Positions 1 to 8,595 of a stretch of 64,000 nt of DNA are shown here, piece after piece. Below the pieces are notes generated by a model. That model was not told the origin of the DNA. It searched no databases and saw nothing but the letters and a program-made list of their open reading frames with translations. The first letter of the stretch is position 1, and each line of letters begins with the position of its first letter. Location of the stretch: contig NZ_JAMHFY010000015.1 in NCBI RefSeq assembly GCF_023897015.1, forward strand, positions 1 through 64,000, written 5' to 3'. The stretch is from Desulfosporosinus nitroreducens. GTDB lineage: Bacteria; Bacillota; Desulfitobacteriia; Desulfitobacteriales; Desulfitobacteriaceae. Position numbers and translations under genes: made by a program.

Positions 1-1526
1 CCATTTCCATCGAAGAGGATTCGATTGTGCTTAGTAGCTGTCTCCTTAAGAAGCTCAAGGAGGGCTTGATCGAAGTCGGTTGCTTTTTCGAGGCGATCTG
101 CAAATTGGGAGAAGACTTCAGCAAATATAGTATTGAGTACTACGTTAGGACCTGAGATGGATTGAGAAGATGCTACCATTCTGAATTCAAATTTGTTGCC
201 GGTAAAAGCGAAGGGGGAAGTGCGATTACGGTCTGTAGAGTCTTTACGGAAGGCGGGCAGGGTGATTACACCGCTGGCTAATCTCTCCCCTTGAAGGGAA
301 CGAGTGACTTCCCCATTTTGCAACTGCTTAAAAATATCTGAGAGTTGTTCGCCTAGGAAAACAGAGATGATGGCTGGAGGGGCTTCGTTTGCACCAAGTC
401 GGTGGTCATTTCCGGGAGTGGCTGCTGAAAATCTCAGTAATTCTGCATAATCATCAACAGCTTTAACAATAGCACATAAAATCGTTAGGAATTGCAAGTT
501 TTCATGGGGAGTCTTACCGGGATCCAAGAGGTTAAGTCCATCGTTGGTGGACATTGACCAGTTGTTGTGCTTGCCAGACCCATTGACTCCAGCAAAGGGT
601 TTTTCATGAAGCAAGCAAACCATGTCATGACGCAGGGCAACTTTTTTCATGGTATCCATGACAATTTGGTTGTGGTCGGTGGCAATATTTGTTGTTCCAA
701 ATATAGGAGCCAACTCAAATTGTCCTGGAGCCACCTCGTTATGTTGAGTTTTGGCAAGAACGCCCAGCTTCCATAAATCAATATTTAAGTCATGCATAAA
801 GGCAGCTACCCGAGCTTTTAAACTACCGAAGTAATGATCTTCAAGTTCTTGCCCCTTTGCTGACATCGCTCCGAAAAGAGTCCGGCCTGTGAGCATAAGG
901 TCCATACGTTGGTCGAAGAATTTCTTGTCAACGAGAAAATACTCTTGCTCTGCACCGACTGTGCTGGTGACACGGGTAGAGGTTGTATTGCCGAAGAGTC
1001 GTAATAAACGCAAAGCTTGTGTAGAGAGGGTTTGCATAGAGCGCAAGAGAGGGGTTTTTTTGTCGAGTGCTTCACCAGTGTATGAGCAGAAGGCTGTTGG
1101 AATACATAAGGTTAAGACACCGCCATCTTCTTTAAGAAAGGCTGGAGATGTACAGTCCCAAGCAGTATAACCTCTTGCTTCAAACGTAGCGCGAATCCCG
1201 CCACTTGGGAAGGACGATGCATCCGGCTCACCCTTTATTAATTCCTTACCAGAAAACTCCATAACCACGCGGCCATCTTGGGTAGGAGAGATGAAAGAAT
1301 CATGCTTTTCCGCAGTGATTCCGGTCATAGGTTGAAACCAATGGGTAAAATGGGTTGCTCCCTTTTCAATGGCCCAATCTTTCATACTGTTGGCCACAAC
1401 TTCAGCTACATCAGGGTCTAGAGGGAGTCCCTCTTCAATTGTATTGCGTAAAGATTTGTAAGTAGCTTTTGGTAAACGCTCTCTCATTATTGCGTCACTA
1501 AAGACGTTTTCCCCAAAAATATCCAT
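1..1526 (-). CDS. glnN: Glutamine synthetase type III, C-terminus cut by window edge
   Basis: ATP-dependent amidation of glutamate with ammonium in the cytoplasm. Translating the minus strand from the ATG at 1526-1524 gives about 508 residues beginning [20 protein letters not shown], the N-terminus typical of class III enzymes. Family signatures follow: [14 protein letters not shown] (glutamate/metal site), [24 protein letters not shown] and, near the window edge, a [12 protein letters not shown] block. Class III enzymes are about 700 residues, so some 200 are missing beyond base 1. A GGAGG site lies just before the ATG. The gene is divergent from the two-component system at 1797. Its leader carries a terminator hairpin (separate entry), which suggests control by antitermination. 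Identification is firm; nothing suggests decay. Confidence 0.96.
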   Translation of the reverse strand, partial: MDIFGENVFSDAIMRERLPKATYKSLRNTIEEGLPLDPDVAEVVANSMKDWAIEKGATHFTHWFQPMTGITAEKHDSFISPTQDGRVVMEFSGKELIKGEPDASSFPSGGIRATFEARGYTAWDCTSPAFLKEDGGVLTLCIPTAFCSYTGEALDKKTPLLRSMQTLSTQALRLLRLFGNTTSTRVTSTVGAEQEYFLVDKKFFDQRMDLMLTGRTLFGAMSAKGQELEDHYFGSLKARVAAFMHDLNIDLWKLGVLAKTQHNEVAPGQFELAPIFGTTNIATDHNQIVMDTMKKVALRHDMVCLLHEKPFAGVNGSGKHNNWSMSTNDGLNLLDPGKTPHENLQFLTILCAIVKAVDDYAELLRFSAATPGNDHRLGANEAPPAIISVFLGEQLSDIFKQLQNGEVTRSLQGERLASGVITLPAFRKDSTDRNRTSPFAFTGNKFEFRMVASSQSISGPNVVLNTIFAEVFSQFADRLEKATDFDQALLELLKETATKHNRILFDGN

Positions 1527-1561
1527 TGATCATTGCCTCCTTCTAGTTTTAGCTTTTTTGT

Positions 1562-1616
1562 AAAAAACAAAAAAACGCTCCCCTCAAAGATTATACAATA
1601 AATCTTCAAAGAGCGT
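1562..1616 (-). terminator. Terminator/attenuator hairpin in the glnN leader
   Basis: Read on the minus strand, ACGCTC (1616-1611) pairs with GAGCGT (1580-1575). An inner AAGATT/AATCTT stem closes an 8-base loop, TATTGTAT. A run of about 13 mostly T residues follows. The hairpin lies 36 bases upstream of the glnN start and downstream of a plausible promoter (TTGTCA near 1667), so it sits inside the leader and not after a gene. This is the geometry of a transcription attenuator. The loop contains ATTGTA, which fits the A1/G4 pattern of ANTAR-protein target loops, but its flanking T-T mismatch is not ideal and I did not find a convincing first hairpin. Confidence 0.65.
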
Positions 1617-1796
1617 CATTGCTCTATTTGAATATGATATAAACTTAACATTTTATTGAACCGTTGACAAGAGAAAAATTTATATGTATACAGTATAAAA
1701 TTTGAAGAGATTACAGGCCAATATTTAGAAGGGATTTTAATTGAATTGACGAATTAATATGTATATTCAGAAATATCAAAGAAAGGAGAGCGGTTC

Positions 1797-3389
1797 TTGA
1801 AAGTACCTCATTTAAAATTGGGAACGAAAATTGCTATCCTCTCTTTTATTTTAGTTTTATTGTCTGTGGTTTTAGCTGGAGTGGTTATAGTCAACCGTAT
1901 TTCGGGTAAGATGGAACAAGAGATTGGACATAGGGCTATGGCAATCTCTCGTACTGTGGCTCAATTACAGGAAGTTCAAGAAAATCTAAATAAGCAAGAA
2001 GGCTTTAAGTGGATTCAACCGCTTGCTGAGCGAATACGAATTGCAACTGGAGTTGAATATATAGTGATCTTTAATATGGAAAGAATGCGTTATTCTCATC
2101 CGTATTTAGATCGGATAGGAACTGTTTTTAATGATGGAGACGAGGGACCATCCTTAGAAAGAAAAGAATATCTTTCTCAAGCGGTTGGGGTAATGGGCCC
2201 ATCAATACGTGCGTTTGTGCCAGTTCTGACTGATGAAGGAACCCGACAAGTTGGAGTAGTAGCGGTGGGAATTCTCGTGCCGACAATTAGAGATATAGTG
2301 GGTACATTAAGAATCCAACTTTATTCTTCCTTGTTAGTAGGATTAGCGCTTGGAATCATAGGCTCATTTTATTTAGCGAGAAACATAAAAAAGAATATGT
2401 TTTCCCTTGAACCTAATGAGATTGCCAGGATACTAGAAGAACGTGTAGCTATTTTCCAATCCATGGATGAAGGGGTCGTAGCATTAGATATCGAAAACCG
2501 CATTACGGTGATTAATGATAAAGCTTATCGAATTGCTGGTATAAATAGAAAGGTTCTAGGAGTTCGTTTAGATGATTTGGAAGTGCTTTATGTTCTTGCT
2601 GACCTTCTAGAAGCAAACAGTTCTTCGGAAACCACGGAACTGCTCCTTAATCAAACGTGGGTTCTTATTAATTTTCTAAAGGTGAAGGTTAACGATCAGA
2701 TCGTAGGGCATGTCATTACAATTAAAGACAAAACAGAAGTGCGTAAAATGGCTGAGGAATTAACGGGAGTTAAGACCTTTATAGAAGCCTTAAGAGTCCA
2801 AAATCATGAATCATTAAATAAATTGCACACTATTTCAGGGTTGATTCAGCTAAATAAGGCTCAAGAAGCTATGGATTACGTTTACAAAGTGACTGAGGAA
2901 CAACAAGAAGTTACGAGATTCTTAAGCCATAAGATGAAACATCCAAGTGTGGCTGGCTTACTTTTAGGGAAATACAACCGTGGTAAAGAACTTAAAGTTG
3001 ACGTCTTTTTTGATCAGGATTCCTGCTTAGGGGAGTTACCTGAGACCTTGGATACTAACTCGCTAACAATTATCTTAGGGAACTTACTGGAAAATGCCAT
3101 GGAAGCGGTGGTGGGAAAGGCGTTATGTGAAGTGCACTGTCGTATCAAACAAGAGGAGACAGAATTGATTCTTAGTATCGAGGATACTGGGGGAGGGATA
3201 ACTCCAGAGAACCAAGCTAAGATATTTCAGTGGGGATTTTCAACAAAAGGAACTGGGAATCGAGGAATTGGTCTGCCCTTAGTTAAACAGACGATCGAAA
3301 GGCTTGGAGGTACCCTGGATCTGGAGTCAGGAAGCTGGGGTACGCGCTTTGGAGTGAAGATCCCTCTTAATTATTCGCAAAAGTTCTAG
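1797..3389 (+). CDS. CitA/DcuS-family sensor histidine kinase, probably for C4-dicarboxylates
   Basis: Membrane sensor kinase of 530 residues that would phosphorylate the regulator encoded next. There is a membrane segment at about 12-34, an extracytoplasmic sensor domain at about 35-175 and a second membrane segment at about 176-195. A cytoplasmic PAS domain (FQSMDEGVVALDIENRITVI) follows. The phospho-acceptor region has the CitA/DcuS-type motif NHESLNKLHTISGLIQ, and the HATPase_c domain shows NLLENAMEA, DTGGGI and GIGLPLVKQ. The start is TTG at 1797, with AAGGAGAG 7 bases upstream. It is followed by a response regulator and a TRAP transporter, so the ligand is probably a C4-dicarboxylate or related organic acid; that is inference from context. 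Confidence 0.9.
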   Translation: MKVPHLKLGTKIAILSFILVLLSVVLAGVVIVNRISGKMEQEIGHRAMAISRTVAQLQEVQENLNKQEGFKWIQPLAERIRIATGVEYIVIFNMERMRYSHPYLDRIGTVFNDGDEGPSLERKEYLSQAVGVMGPSIRAFVPVLTDEGTRQVGVVAVGILVPTIRDIVGTLRIQLYSSLLVGLALGIIGSFYLARNIKKNMFSLEPNEIARILEERVAIFQSMDEGVVALDIENRITVINDKAYRIAGINRKVLGVRLDDLEVLYVLADLLEANSSSETTELLLNQTWVLINFLKVKVNDQIVGHVITIKDKTEVRKMAEELTGVKTFIEALRVQNHESLNKLHTISGLIQLNKAQEAMDYVYKVTEEQQEVTRFLSHKMKHPSVAGLLLGKYNRGKELKVDVFFDQDSCLGELPETLDTNSLTIILGNLLENAMEAVVGKALCEVHCRIKQEETELILSIEDTGGGITPENQAKIFQWGFSTKGTGNRGIGLPLVKQTIERLGGTLDLESGSWGTRFGVKIPLNYSQKF

Positions 3390-3436
3390 TGACGGTAGGA
3401 ACACTTAATTTGAAGTTCGTTAGGAGGGTGACAAAA

Positions 3437-4132
3437 ATGAATCCTATTGACTTAGTCTTAGTAGAAGATGATCCCATGGTAATGGAGGTCAATGAAGGAT
3501 TTATTAAAAGAATCGGTGGATTTCGAATTTGTGGTAAAGCAAAAACAGGGAAGCGAGCACTCGAAATTATTCAAGAGCTGCGGCCTCGCTTAGTCATTTT
3601 AGATATTTACCTGCCTGATTTCAATGGAATTCAGATTCTTCGAGAGATACGGCGTCAAGGGATTCCCACAGATATTATCTTAATCACTGCAGCTCAAGAT
3701 GTTGCAACAGTTCAAGCAGGTTTGCGTTTTGGAGTTGTAGACTATATCATAAAACCCTTTAAATTTGAACGGATCAATACAGCCTTAAACAATTATCGGA
3801 CTTACTCGGAGCAATTTAGAAATCGCGGAGAAATGAATCAAGAGGATCTGGACAGGTTGATTAAAATTCTCCCTAGTCAGGAAAATCCATCTAATCGGAT
3901 CAGGGAGGAATTACCAAAGGGATTAAGAGAAATTACCCTTCAACAAGTTTATAACTTTCTTAAAGAGAGCCGTGTAGGGCTGTCGGCAGAGGTAGTGGCT
4001 GAAGGTGTTGGGTTGGCGCGAGTTACAGCACGCAGGTATTTAGAGTATCTGGAAAAGAATGAGAGAGTTATACTGGAAACTCAATATGGATCGGTAGGCA
4101 GGCCTATCAACAAATATAAAATTGTACTTTAG
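3437..4132 (+). CDS. CitB/DctR-family response regulator
   Basis: Response regulator of 231 residues, partner of the kinase just upstream. The receiver domain has the acidic pair in LVEDDP, the phospho-acceptor Asp in LVILDIYLP and the conserved Lys in YIIKPF. The C-terminal 70 residues form a winged helix-turn-helix (GLSAEVVAEGVGLARVTARR) of the type found in DcuR/CitB/DctR. An upstream in-frame GTG at 3389 is possible, but the ATG at 3437 has a strong TAGGAGGGTG site and gives the normal N-terminus. The likely target is the TRAP operon that follows, by analogy with Bacillus and Rhizobium systems. Confidence 0.88.
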   Translation: MNPIDLVLVEDDPMVMEVNEGFIKRIGGFRICGKAKTGKRALEIIQELRPRLVILDIYLPDFNGIQILREIRRQGIPTDIILITAAQDVATVQAGLRFGVVDYIIKPFKFERINTALNNYRTYSEQFRNRGEMNQEDLDRLIKILPSQENPSNRIREELPKGLREITLQQVYNFLKESRVGLSAEVVAEGVGLARVTARRYLEYLEKNERVILETQYGSVGRPINKYKIVL

Positions 4133-4148
4133 GTACAATTTTACTTTT
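4118..4148 (+). terminator. Rho-independent terminator after the response regulator
   Basis: A perfect 10-bp stem AAAATTGTAC (4118-4127) / GTACAATTTT (4133-4142) has the stop codon of the response regulator in its loop and is followed by ACTTTTTG. It separates the two-component genes from the transporter genes. Confidence 0.75.
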
Positions 4149-4254
4149 TGACCAATAAGACCATAAATATCAAAAGGACCTAAAGTATTGTGAATTATCA
4201 GAATATAAAATAAACTAAAAACATTCAAACTAATAAATGAAGGGATCGTACCAT

Positions 4255-5283
4255 ATGGCTAGGAAGAGCTGGATTTGCTTAATGATGATCCTTTTTCTAG
4301 GATTATCGGGTTGTAGTAACAGAATTGTAGATGGGCAGCAAGTCAATAAGGAAGAAAAAATAGTCATTAAGTTTTCACATGTTGTTGAGGAAAATACGCC
4401 TAAGGGACTGGCCGCCATACGCTTTGCCCAGCTCATTAAGGAACGGTCACGGGGCTCAATTGAAGTTCAAGTTTTTCCGAACTCCCAATTATTTAAAGAT
4501 GGCGAAGAATTCGAGGCTTTAAGTAGGGGAGATGTACAAATGATTGCTCCAGCCACCTCTAAGATGTCCCAACTATTTCCTCAGTGGCAGATATGGGATC
4601 TTCCGTATTTGTTTTCTGATCTTGAAAGTGTTCATCAAATAATGGACGGTCCCCTGGGAAAAACCTTACTTGAGCAGTTAGAAGAGAAAAATATGCGTGG
4701 ACTGGCCATGTGGGATAACGGCTTTAAACATCTAACAAATAACATTCATCCAATTATCAAACTCAGTGATTTAAAAGGCTTAAGGTTTAGAGTCATGTCT
4801 CCGGGGATTTTGCAGGAACAATTTTTCAATTTTGGAGCAAATGCTATTATTCTTCCCTTTAATGATGTATATGAGGCCTTAAGAGAAGGCAGCGTGGAAG
4901 GCCAAGAAAATACTATTTCCAATATTTATACAAAAAAATTCAGCGAAGTTCAGAAATATTTAACCCTCAGTCAACATGGTTTTATGGGGTACGCCGTAAT
5001 CGTGAATGCGGATTTTTGGGATCAACTGCCAAGTCAAGCACGTGAACTTATAGAGAAAACTATGTCAGAAGTAACACTTTGGGAAAGAGAGACTGCGAAA
5101 GAATTAGACAGAGAACAATTAGAGGAAATTAAAAAATCGAAGATGCTCAATATCTACTCTTTAACCCCTCAGGAAAAAGTGATTTGGAAAAAAGACTTCT
5201 CCTCTGTTTATACCAAATTTGAAAATGAAAATGGGTCAGAATTTCTTACCGAAGTAAAGAAATTAAGTAAAGAAATGGAGTGA
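4255..5283 (+). CDS. dctP: TRAP transporter substrate-binding lipoprotein (first copy)
   Basis: Solute receptor of a tripartite ATP-independent periplasmic transporter, here membrane-anchored because the cell is Gram-positive. The N-terminus is hydrophobic and ends in a lipobox LSGC. The mature part carries DctP features: IKFSHVVEENTPKG at the start, an arginine in LRFRVMSPG that should contact the substrate carboxylate, and DVYEALREGSVEGQEN. It has 342 residues, normal for the family. I chose the ATG at 4255 because the ATG at 4237 has no ribosome site. The next gene is a paralogue of the same family, so one DctQM pair is served by two receptors. Confidence 0.9.
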   Translation: MARKSWICLMMILFLGLSGCSNRIVDGQQVNKEEKIVIKFSHVVEENTPKGLAAIRFAQLIKERSRGSIEVQVFPNSQLFKDGEEFEALSRGDVQMIAPATSKMSQLFPQWQIWDLPYLFSDLESVHQIMDGPLGKTLLEQLEEKNMRGLAMWDNGFKHLTNNIHPIIKLSDLKGLRFRVMSPGILQEQFFNFGANAIILPFNDVYEALREGSVEGQENTISNIYTKKFSEVQKYLTLSQHGFMGYAVIVNADFWDQLPSQARELIEKTMSEVTLWERETAKELDREQLEEIKKSKMLNIYSLTPQEKVIWKKDFSSVYTKFENENGSEFLTEVKKLSKEME

Positions 5284-5386
5284 GCCGAAAGAGAAGATTT
5301 TAAAAATTAGATTGGGAGGTGAGGCTGGTAACGGAACATAGAAATTCAGGTAATGACTGTATGAATAAATAAGAGGGGGAGAGAAA

Positions 5387-6421
5387 ATGTTTAGAAAAAA
5401 ACCAATGGCTTTAGCGTTAAGCACTGTGCTTGTCTTAACACTTTCTTTAGTTGGATGTGGAGGAAAGCCCGCTACTACCGCTGGGGATAAAGAAGTGAAA
5501 CCGATCATCGTTAAATTTGCTCATGTTGTGACTCCCGATACCCCAAAGGGGCAGGCAGCTTTAAAGTTTAAGGAATTAGCAGAACAAAAAACGAATGGAA
5601 AAGTAATAGTCGAAGTATATCCCTCATCTCAGCTCTATGGAGATAAGGAGGAATTGGAGGCAGCTCAGTCAGGTAATGTGCAAATCATTGCACCATCAGT
5701 TACAAAATTAGTCGGGTTGAACCCCAAATTCCAATATACTGATCTTCCGTTCTTATTCCCAAATAATGAAGCTGTTTATAAATTCTTTGCTTCAGATCAA
5801 ATGAAAGCACTCATGAATTCCTTAGATAAATATGATCTGCAAGGGTTAGCTGTCTGGCCAAATGGCTTTAAGCAATTTACCAATAATAAGCGTCCATTAG
5901 TAAGCCCGGAAGATTTTAAAGGTTTAAAGTTCAGAACTCAGGCAGGAAAAGTTTTGGAAGCTCAGTTTAAATCGTTAGGAGCTGGTTCTGCGACCATTGC
6001 TTTTGGTGAAACCTATGCTGCCCTGCAACAAGGCACGGTGGACGGACAAGAGAATACCTTTAATAATATTGATACTCAGAAATATCAAGAAATTCAAAAG
6101 CATCTTACAGTCACAAATCATGGCCGGCTCGATTATATGATCATTGTCAATAAGAGTTTTTGGTCAGGACTAGAGCCGGATATCCGCAAAGCATTAGATG
6201 ATTCGATGGCTGAAGCAACCAAATATGCAGTTGAACAAGCAGAACTTCTTGATAAAAAAAGTATGGATAACCTAAAAAATAGTGGGAAAATGCAGTTCAC
6301 AGAGCTAACTCCTGCTCAACTGGGAGTTTTCCGAGAAACGATGAAACCAGTTTATGCCCAATTTGAAAGTGTCCTCAGCAAAGAGTTAATCGATGCTGCC
6401 ATTAAAGCCGGACAGAAATAA
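5387..6421 (+). CDS. dctP: TRAP transporter substrate-binding lipoprotein (second copy)
   Basis: A second DctP-family receptor of 344 residues. The signal sequence ends at lipobox LVGC. Family motifs include VKFAHVVTPDTPKG, LKFRTQAGKVLEAQFKSLGA with the carboxylate-binding Arg, and GETYAALQQGTVDGQENT. It is clearly paralogous to the preceding gene but well diverged, so the two probably bind different acids or differ in affinity. An AGAGGGGGAGAG site precedes the ATG. A terminator follows before dctQ, which would give more receptor than permease; this is common in TRAP operons. Confidence 0.92.
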   Translation: MFRKKPMALALSTVLVLTLSLVGCGGKPATTAGDKEVKPIIVKFAHVVTPDTPKGQAALKFKELAEQKTNGKVIVEVYPSSQLYGDKEELEAAQSGNVQIIAPSVTKLVGLNPKFQYTDLPFLFPNNEAVYKFFASDQMKALMNSLDKYDLQGLAVWPNGFKQFTNNKRPLVSPEDFKGLKFRTQAGKVLEAQFKSLGAGSATIAFGETYAALQQGTVDGQENTFNNIDTQKYQEIQKHLTVTNHGRLDYMIIVNKSFWSGLEPDIRKALDDSMAEATKYAVEQAELLDKKSMDNLKNSGKMQFTELTPAQLGVFRETMKPVYAQFESVLSKELIDAAIKAGQK

Positions 6422-6454
6422 GGCAAGTCTCTTCGAATTCTAAAGAGATAAAGA

Positions 6455-6483
6455 GGGTTCTTCTTGCGAGAACCCTTTTTTAT
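6455..6483 (+). terminator. Terminator between dctP and dctQ
   Basis: Stem GGGTTCT (6455-6461) / AGAACCC (6469-6475) followed by TTTTTTAT. It may act as a partial terminator that raises receptor expression relative to the membrane subunits. Confidence 0.8.
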
Positions 6484-6528
6484 CAAAAGTTATCCCAGTG
6501 TGATCGCATAAGATTTGAGGTGAAATGA

Positions 6529-7029
6529 ATGAGAAAGTTTTGGCGAGTCTTTGAATTCTTGGAGGACATCGTTTCTGGGGGCCTGCTTTCGGTTGGTGTT
6601 ACGATGATTTTCTACGGGGTTATCATGCGCTATGTGTTTAATGATGCACGTTCTTGGGTTGATGAGATTTCTCAATACATGATTATCTGGGGGACGTTAA
6701 TTGGCACAAGTGTCGCCTTGCGCAATGATCATCACATCAAGGTAGATATGTTATTTAATGTCTTGTCGAAAAGGGTGCAGTACTATGTAACCTTGTTTGC
6801 ACATACGGTTGGAATCACGTTCAGTCTTTTCCTGGGTTATTATGGCTATAAATTGGTCTCGTTCACGCACAATACAGGGCAAGTGTCTACAGACGTAGGA
6901 ATTCCTCTGTATATGGTTTACAGTATTCTTCCGCTGACTGGAGCACTATTAACGTTTCGCTTTGTAATCAAACTCTATGAAGCTTCACGTAATACCGGCG
7001 GGGCCGGTAAAGTGGCGGAAAGGATGTAA
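6529..7029 (+). CDS. dctQ: TRAP transporter small membrane subunit
   Basis: DctQ subunit of 166 residues. It shows four hydrophobic segments (about 13-35, 45-63, 85-105 and 125-145) and the family signature YVFNDARSWVDEISQYMIIWGTL, spanning the end of the first helix and the start of the second. It partners the large permease encoded directly downstream and helps import substrate delivered by the DctP lipoproteins at the expense of a sodium gradient. The gap to dctM is only 4 bases, so the two are co-translated. Confidence 0.93.
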   Translation: MRKFWRVFEFLEDIVSGGLLSVGVTMIFYGVIMRYVFNDARSWVDEISQYMIIWGTLIGTSVALRNDHHIKVDMLFNVLSKRVQYYVTLFAHTVGITFSLFLGYYGYKLVSFTHNTGQVSTDVGIPLYMVYSILPLTGALLTFRFVIKLYEASRNTGGAGKVAERM

Positions 7030-7033
7030 TAAG

Positions 7034-8314
7034 ATGTTAGTAGCGTTATTGTTTATGCTTTTCGTTGTTTTCTTCTTATTGAACGTTCCTATTGCCATAA
7101 GCTTGGCAATGTCGACAATTGCGCTTATTGTCACTACGGAAACGTTTAATTTAATGATGATTCCTCAACGGATGTTCGCTGGACTGAATTCGGCGACATT
7201 AATGGCGATACCAGGCTATATTTTAGCTGGAGTTTTGATGTCTCGCGGGGGAGTCTCAAAATACTTAATTGAGAGTTTGCGGTCTTGGATTGGGCATTTA
7301 CCCGGGGGGTTATCTGTAGTTACTATTTTGGCTTGCATGATTTTTGCAGCGATATCTGGATCTAGTCCTGCGACTGCGGCAGCCATCGGAGCTATAATGC
7401 TTCCGGCTATGGTGGCAGGCGGTTATCCAAAACGCTATGCAATGGGACTAATTGCAGCAGCCGGGACTCTTGGTATATTGCTTCCACCCAGCATACCTTT
7501 GATTGTTTATGGTGTTACTGCGGATGAATCAATTGGAAAGTTGTTTATGGCTGGAGTAATACCTGGTTTGATTTTAGGAAGTATCTTAGTAGTTTCTGCC
7601 ATAATCTATGCTAAAAAGCACAACTATGGGCATGGGAAAAAATACACTTGGTCTGAACGATGGAAGGCTTCTCTAAAGGCCATACCTGCGGCTCTGTTGC
7701 CTGTGGTTATTTTAGGAAGTATATACTCTGGAATTTGTACCCCGACAGAAGCAGCGGTGGTTGCCGTCTTTTATACTCTAGTTGTTTCCATCTTCATATA
7801 TCGAGAACTTCACTTTAAAGACATTCGTGGGATTTTAAGGGAAACAATAAATACATCTTCGATGATCTTTCTGATCATCGCTGCAGCTTTAGTCTTTGCA
7901 CTCTATTTAACAAATAATCAAATACCTAATAAAGTCGCTGATTGGATAAGTAATGCAAATCTAAATATTTTCTTGTTTTTTATGGTCACTCAACTCGTTT
8001 TCTTTGTAATGGGCACTTTCTTAGAAGCAGTATCGGTTATTTTAATTACTTTGCCAATCTTATTACCGATTATTAAGCAATTAGGCATTGATCCGATTCA
8101 TTTTGCTATTGTCATGACTGTAAATATGGAATTAGCGATGATCACTCCGCCTGTAGGCTTAAATCTATTTGTTGTCAGTTCAATGGCTAGGGAACCTTTA
8201 GGAGAAGTTGTTAGAGGGGTCATTCCTTTTATAGTTTTGATGATTGCCGCAATGATCCTGTTTGTTATTTTCCCCGAGCTGTCGCTCTATATCCCACGCG
8301 TATTAATGGATTAA
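7034..8314 (+). CDS. dctM: TRAP transporter large permease subunit
   Basis: DctM subunit of 426 residues with about 12 hydrophobic segments. Recognisable stretches are AAISGSSPATAAAIGAIMLP, GILLPPSIPLIVYG, GICTPTEAAVVAVFY and MELAMITPPVGLNLFV, all hallmarks of the IT-superfamily permease. The ATG at 7034 has a GGAAAGG site and starts with the first membrane helix (MLVALLFMLFVVFF). An in-frame start further upstream, inside dctQ, would add a hydrophilic tail and is unlikely. It forms the transport channel with DctQ. Confidence 0.94.
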   Translation: MLVALLFMLFVVFFLLNVPIAISLAMSTIALIVTTETFNLMMIPQRMFAGLNSATLMAIPGYILAGVLMSRGGVSKYLIESLRSWIGHLPGGLSVVTILACMIFAAISGSSPATAAAIGAIMLPAMVAGGYPKRYAMGLIAAAGTLGILLPPSIPLIVYGVTADESIGKLFMAGVIPGLILGSILVVSAIIYAKKHNYGHGKKYTWSERWKASLKAIPAALLPVVILGSIYSGICTPTEAAVVAVFYTLVVSIFIYRELHFKDIRGILRETINTSSMIFLIIAAALVFALYLTNNQIPNKVADWISNANLNIFLFFMVTQLVFFVMGTFLEAVSVILITLPILLPIIKQLGIDPIHFAIVMTVNMELAMITPPVGLNLFVVSSMAREPLGEVVRGVIPFIVLMIAAMILFVIFPELSLYIPRVLMD

Positions 8315-8384
8315 TTGTTATTCCCATAGACGCCTTATTTAAAGCTTTCGTTAGGCCGTCAGGCAAAAAGCTAACAAGTCGCTG

Positions 8385-8418
8385 AACCTGGTCGTATTAA
8401 CGACCGGGTTTGTATTTT
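8385..8418 (+). terminator. Terminator after the TRAP operon
   Basis: A 10-bp stem AACCTGGTCG (8385-8394) / CGACCGGGTT (8401-8410) with loop TATTAA and one G-T pair, then TGTATTTT. Confidence 0.82.
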
Positions 8419-8595
8419 CAAGAGATTTCACCTTAAGAAGAGGCGAAATTTTATTAGATGTATCCGATGATCAATATGTCGAATAATTCTAAAAATTACA
8501 AAATAACAGCAGGATTTTAAGCCTAAGGATCGAATAATTTTAATAAGAAAATGCAGTGAATAAAAGTATCGTTGAATATTTTGGAGGTTTAACTG

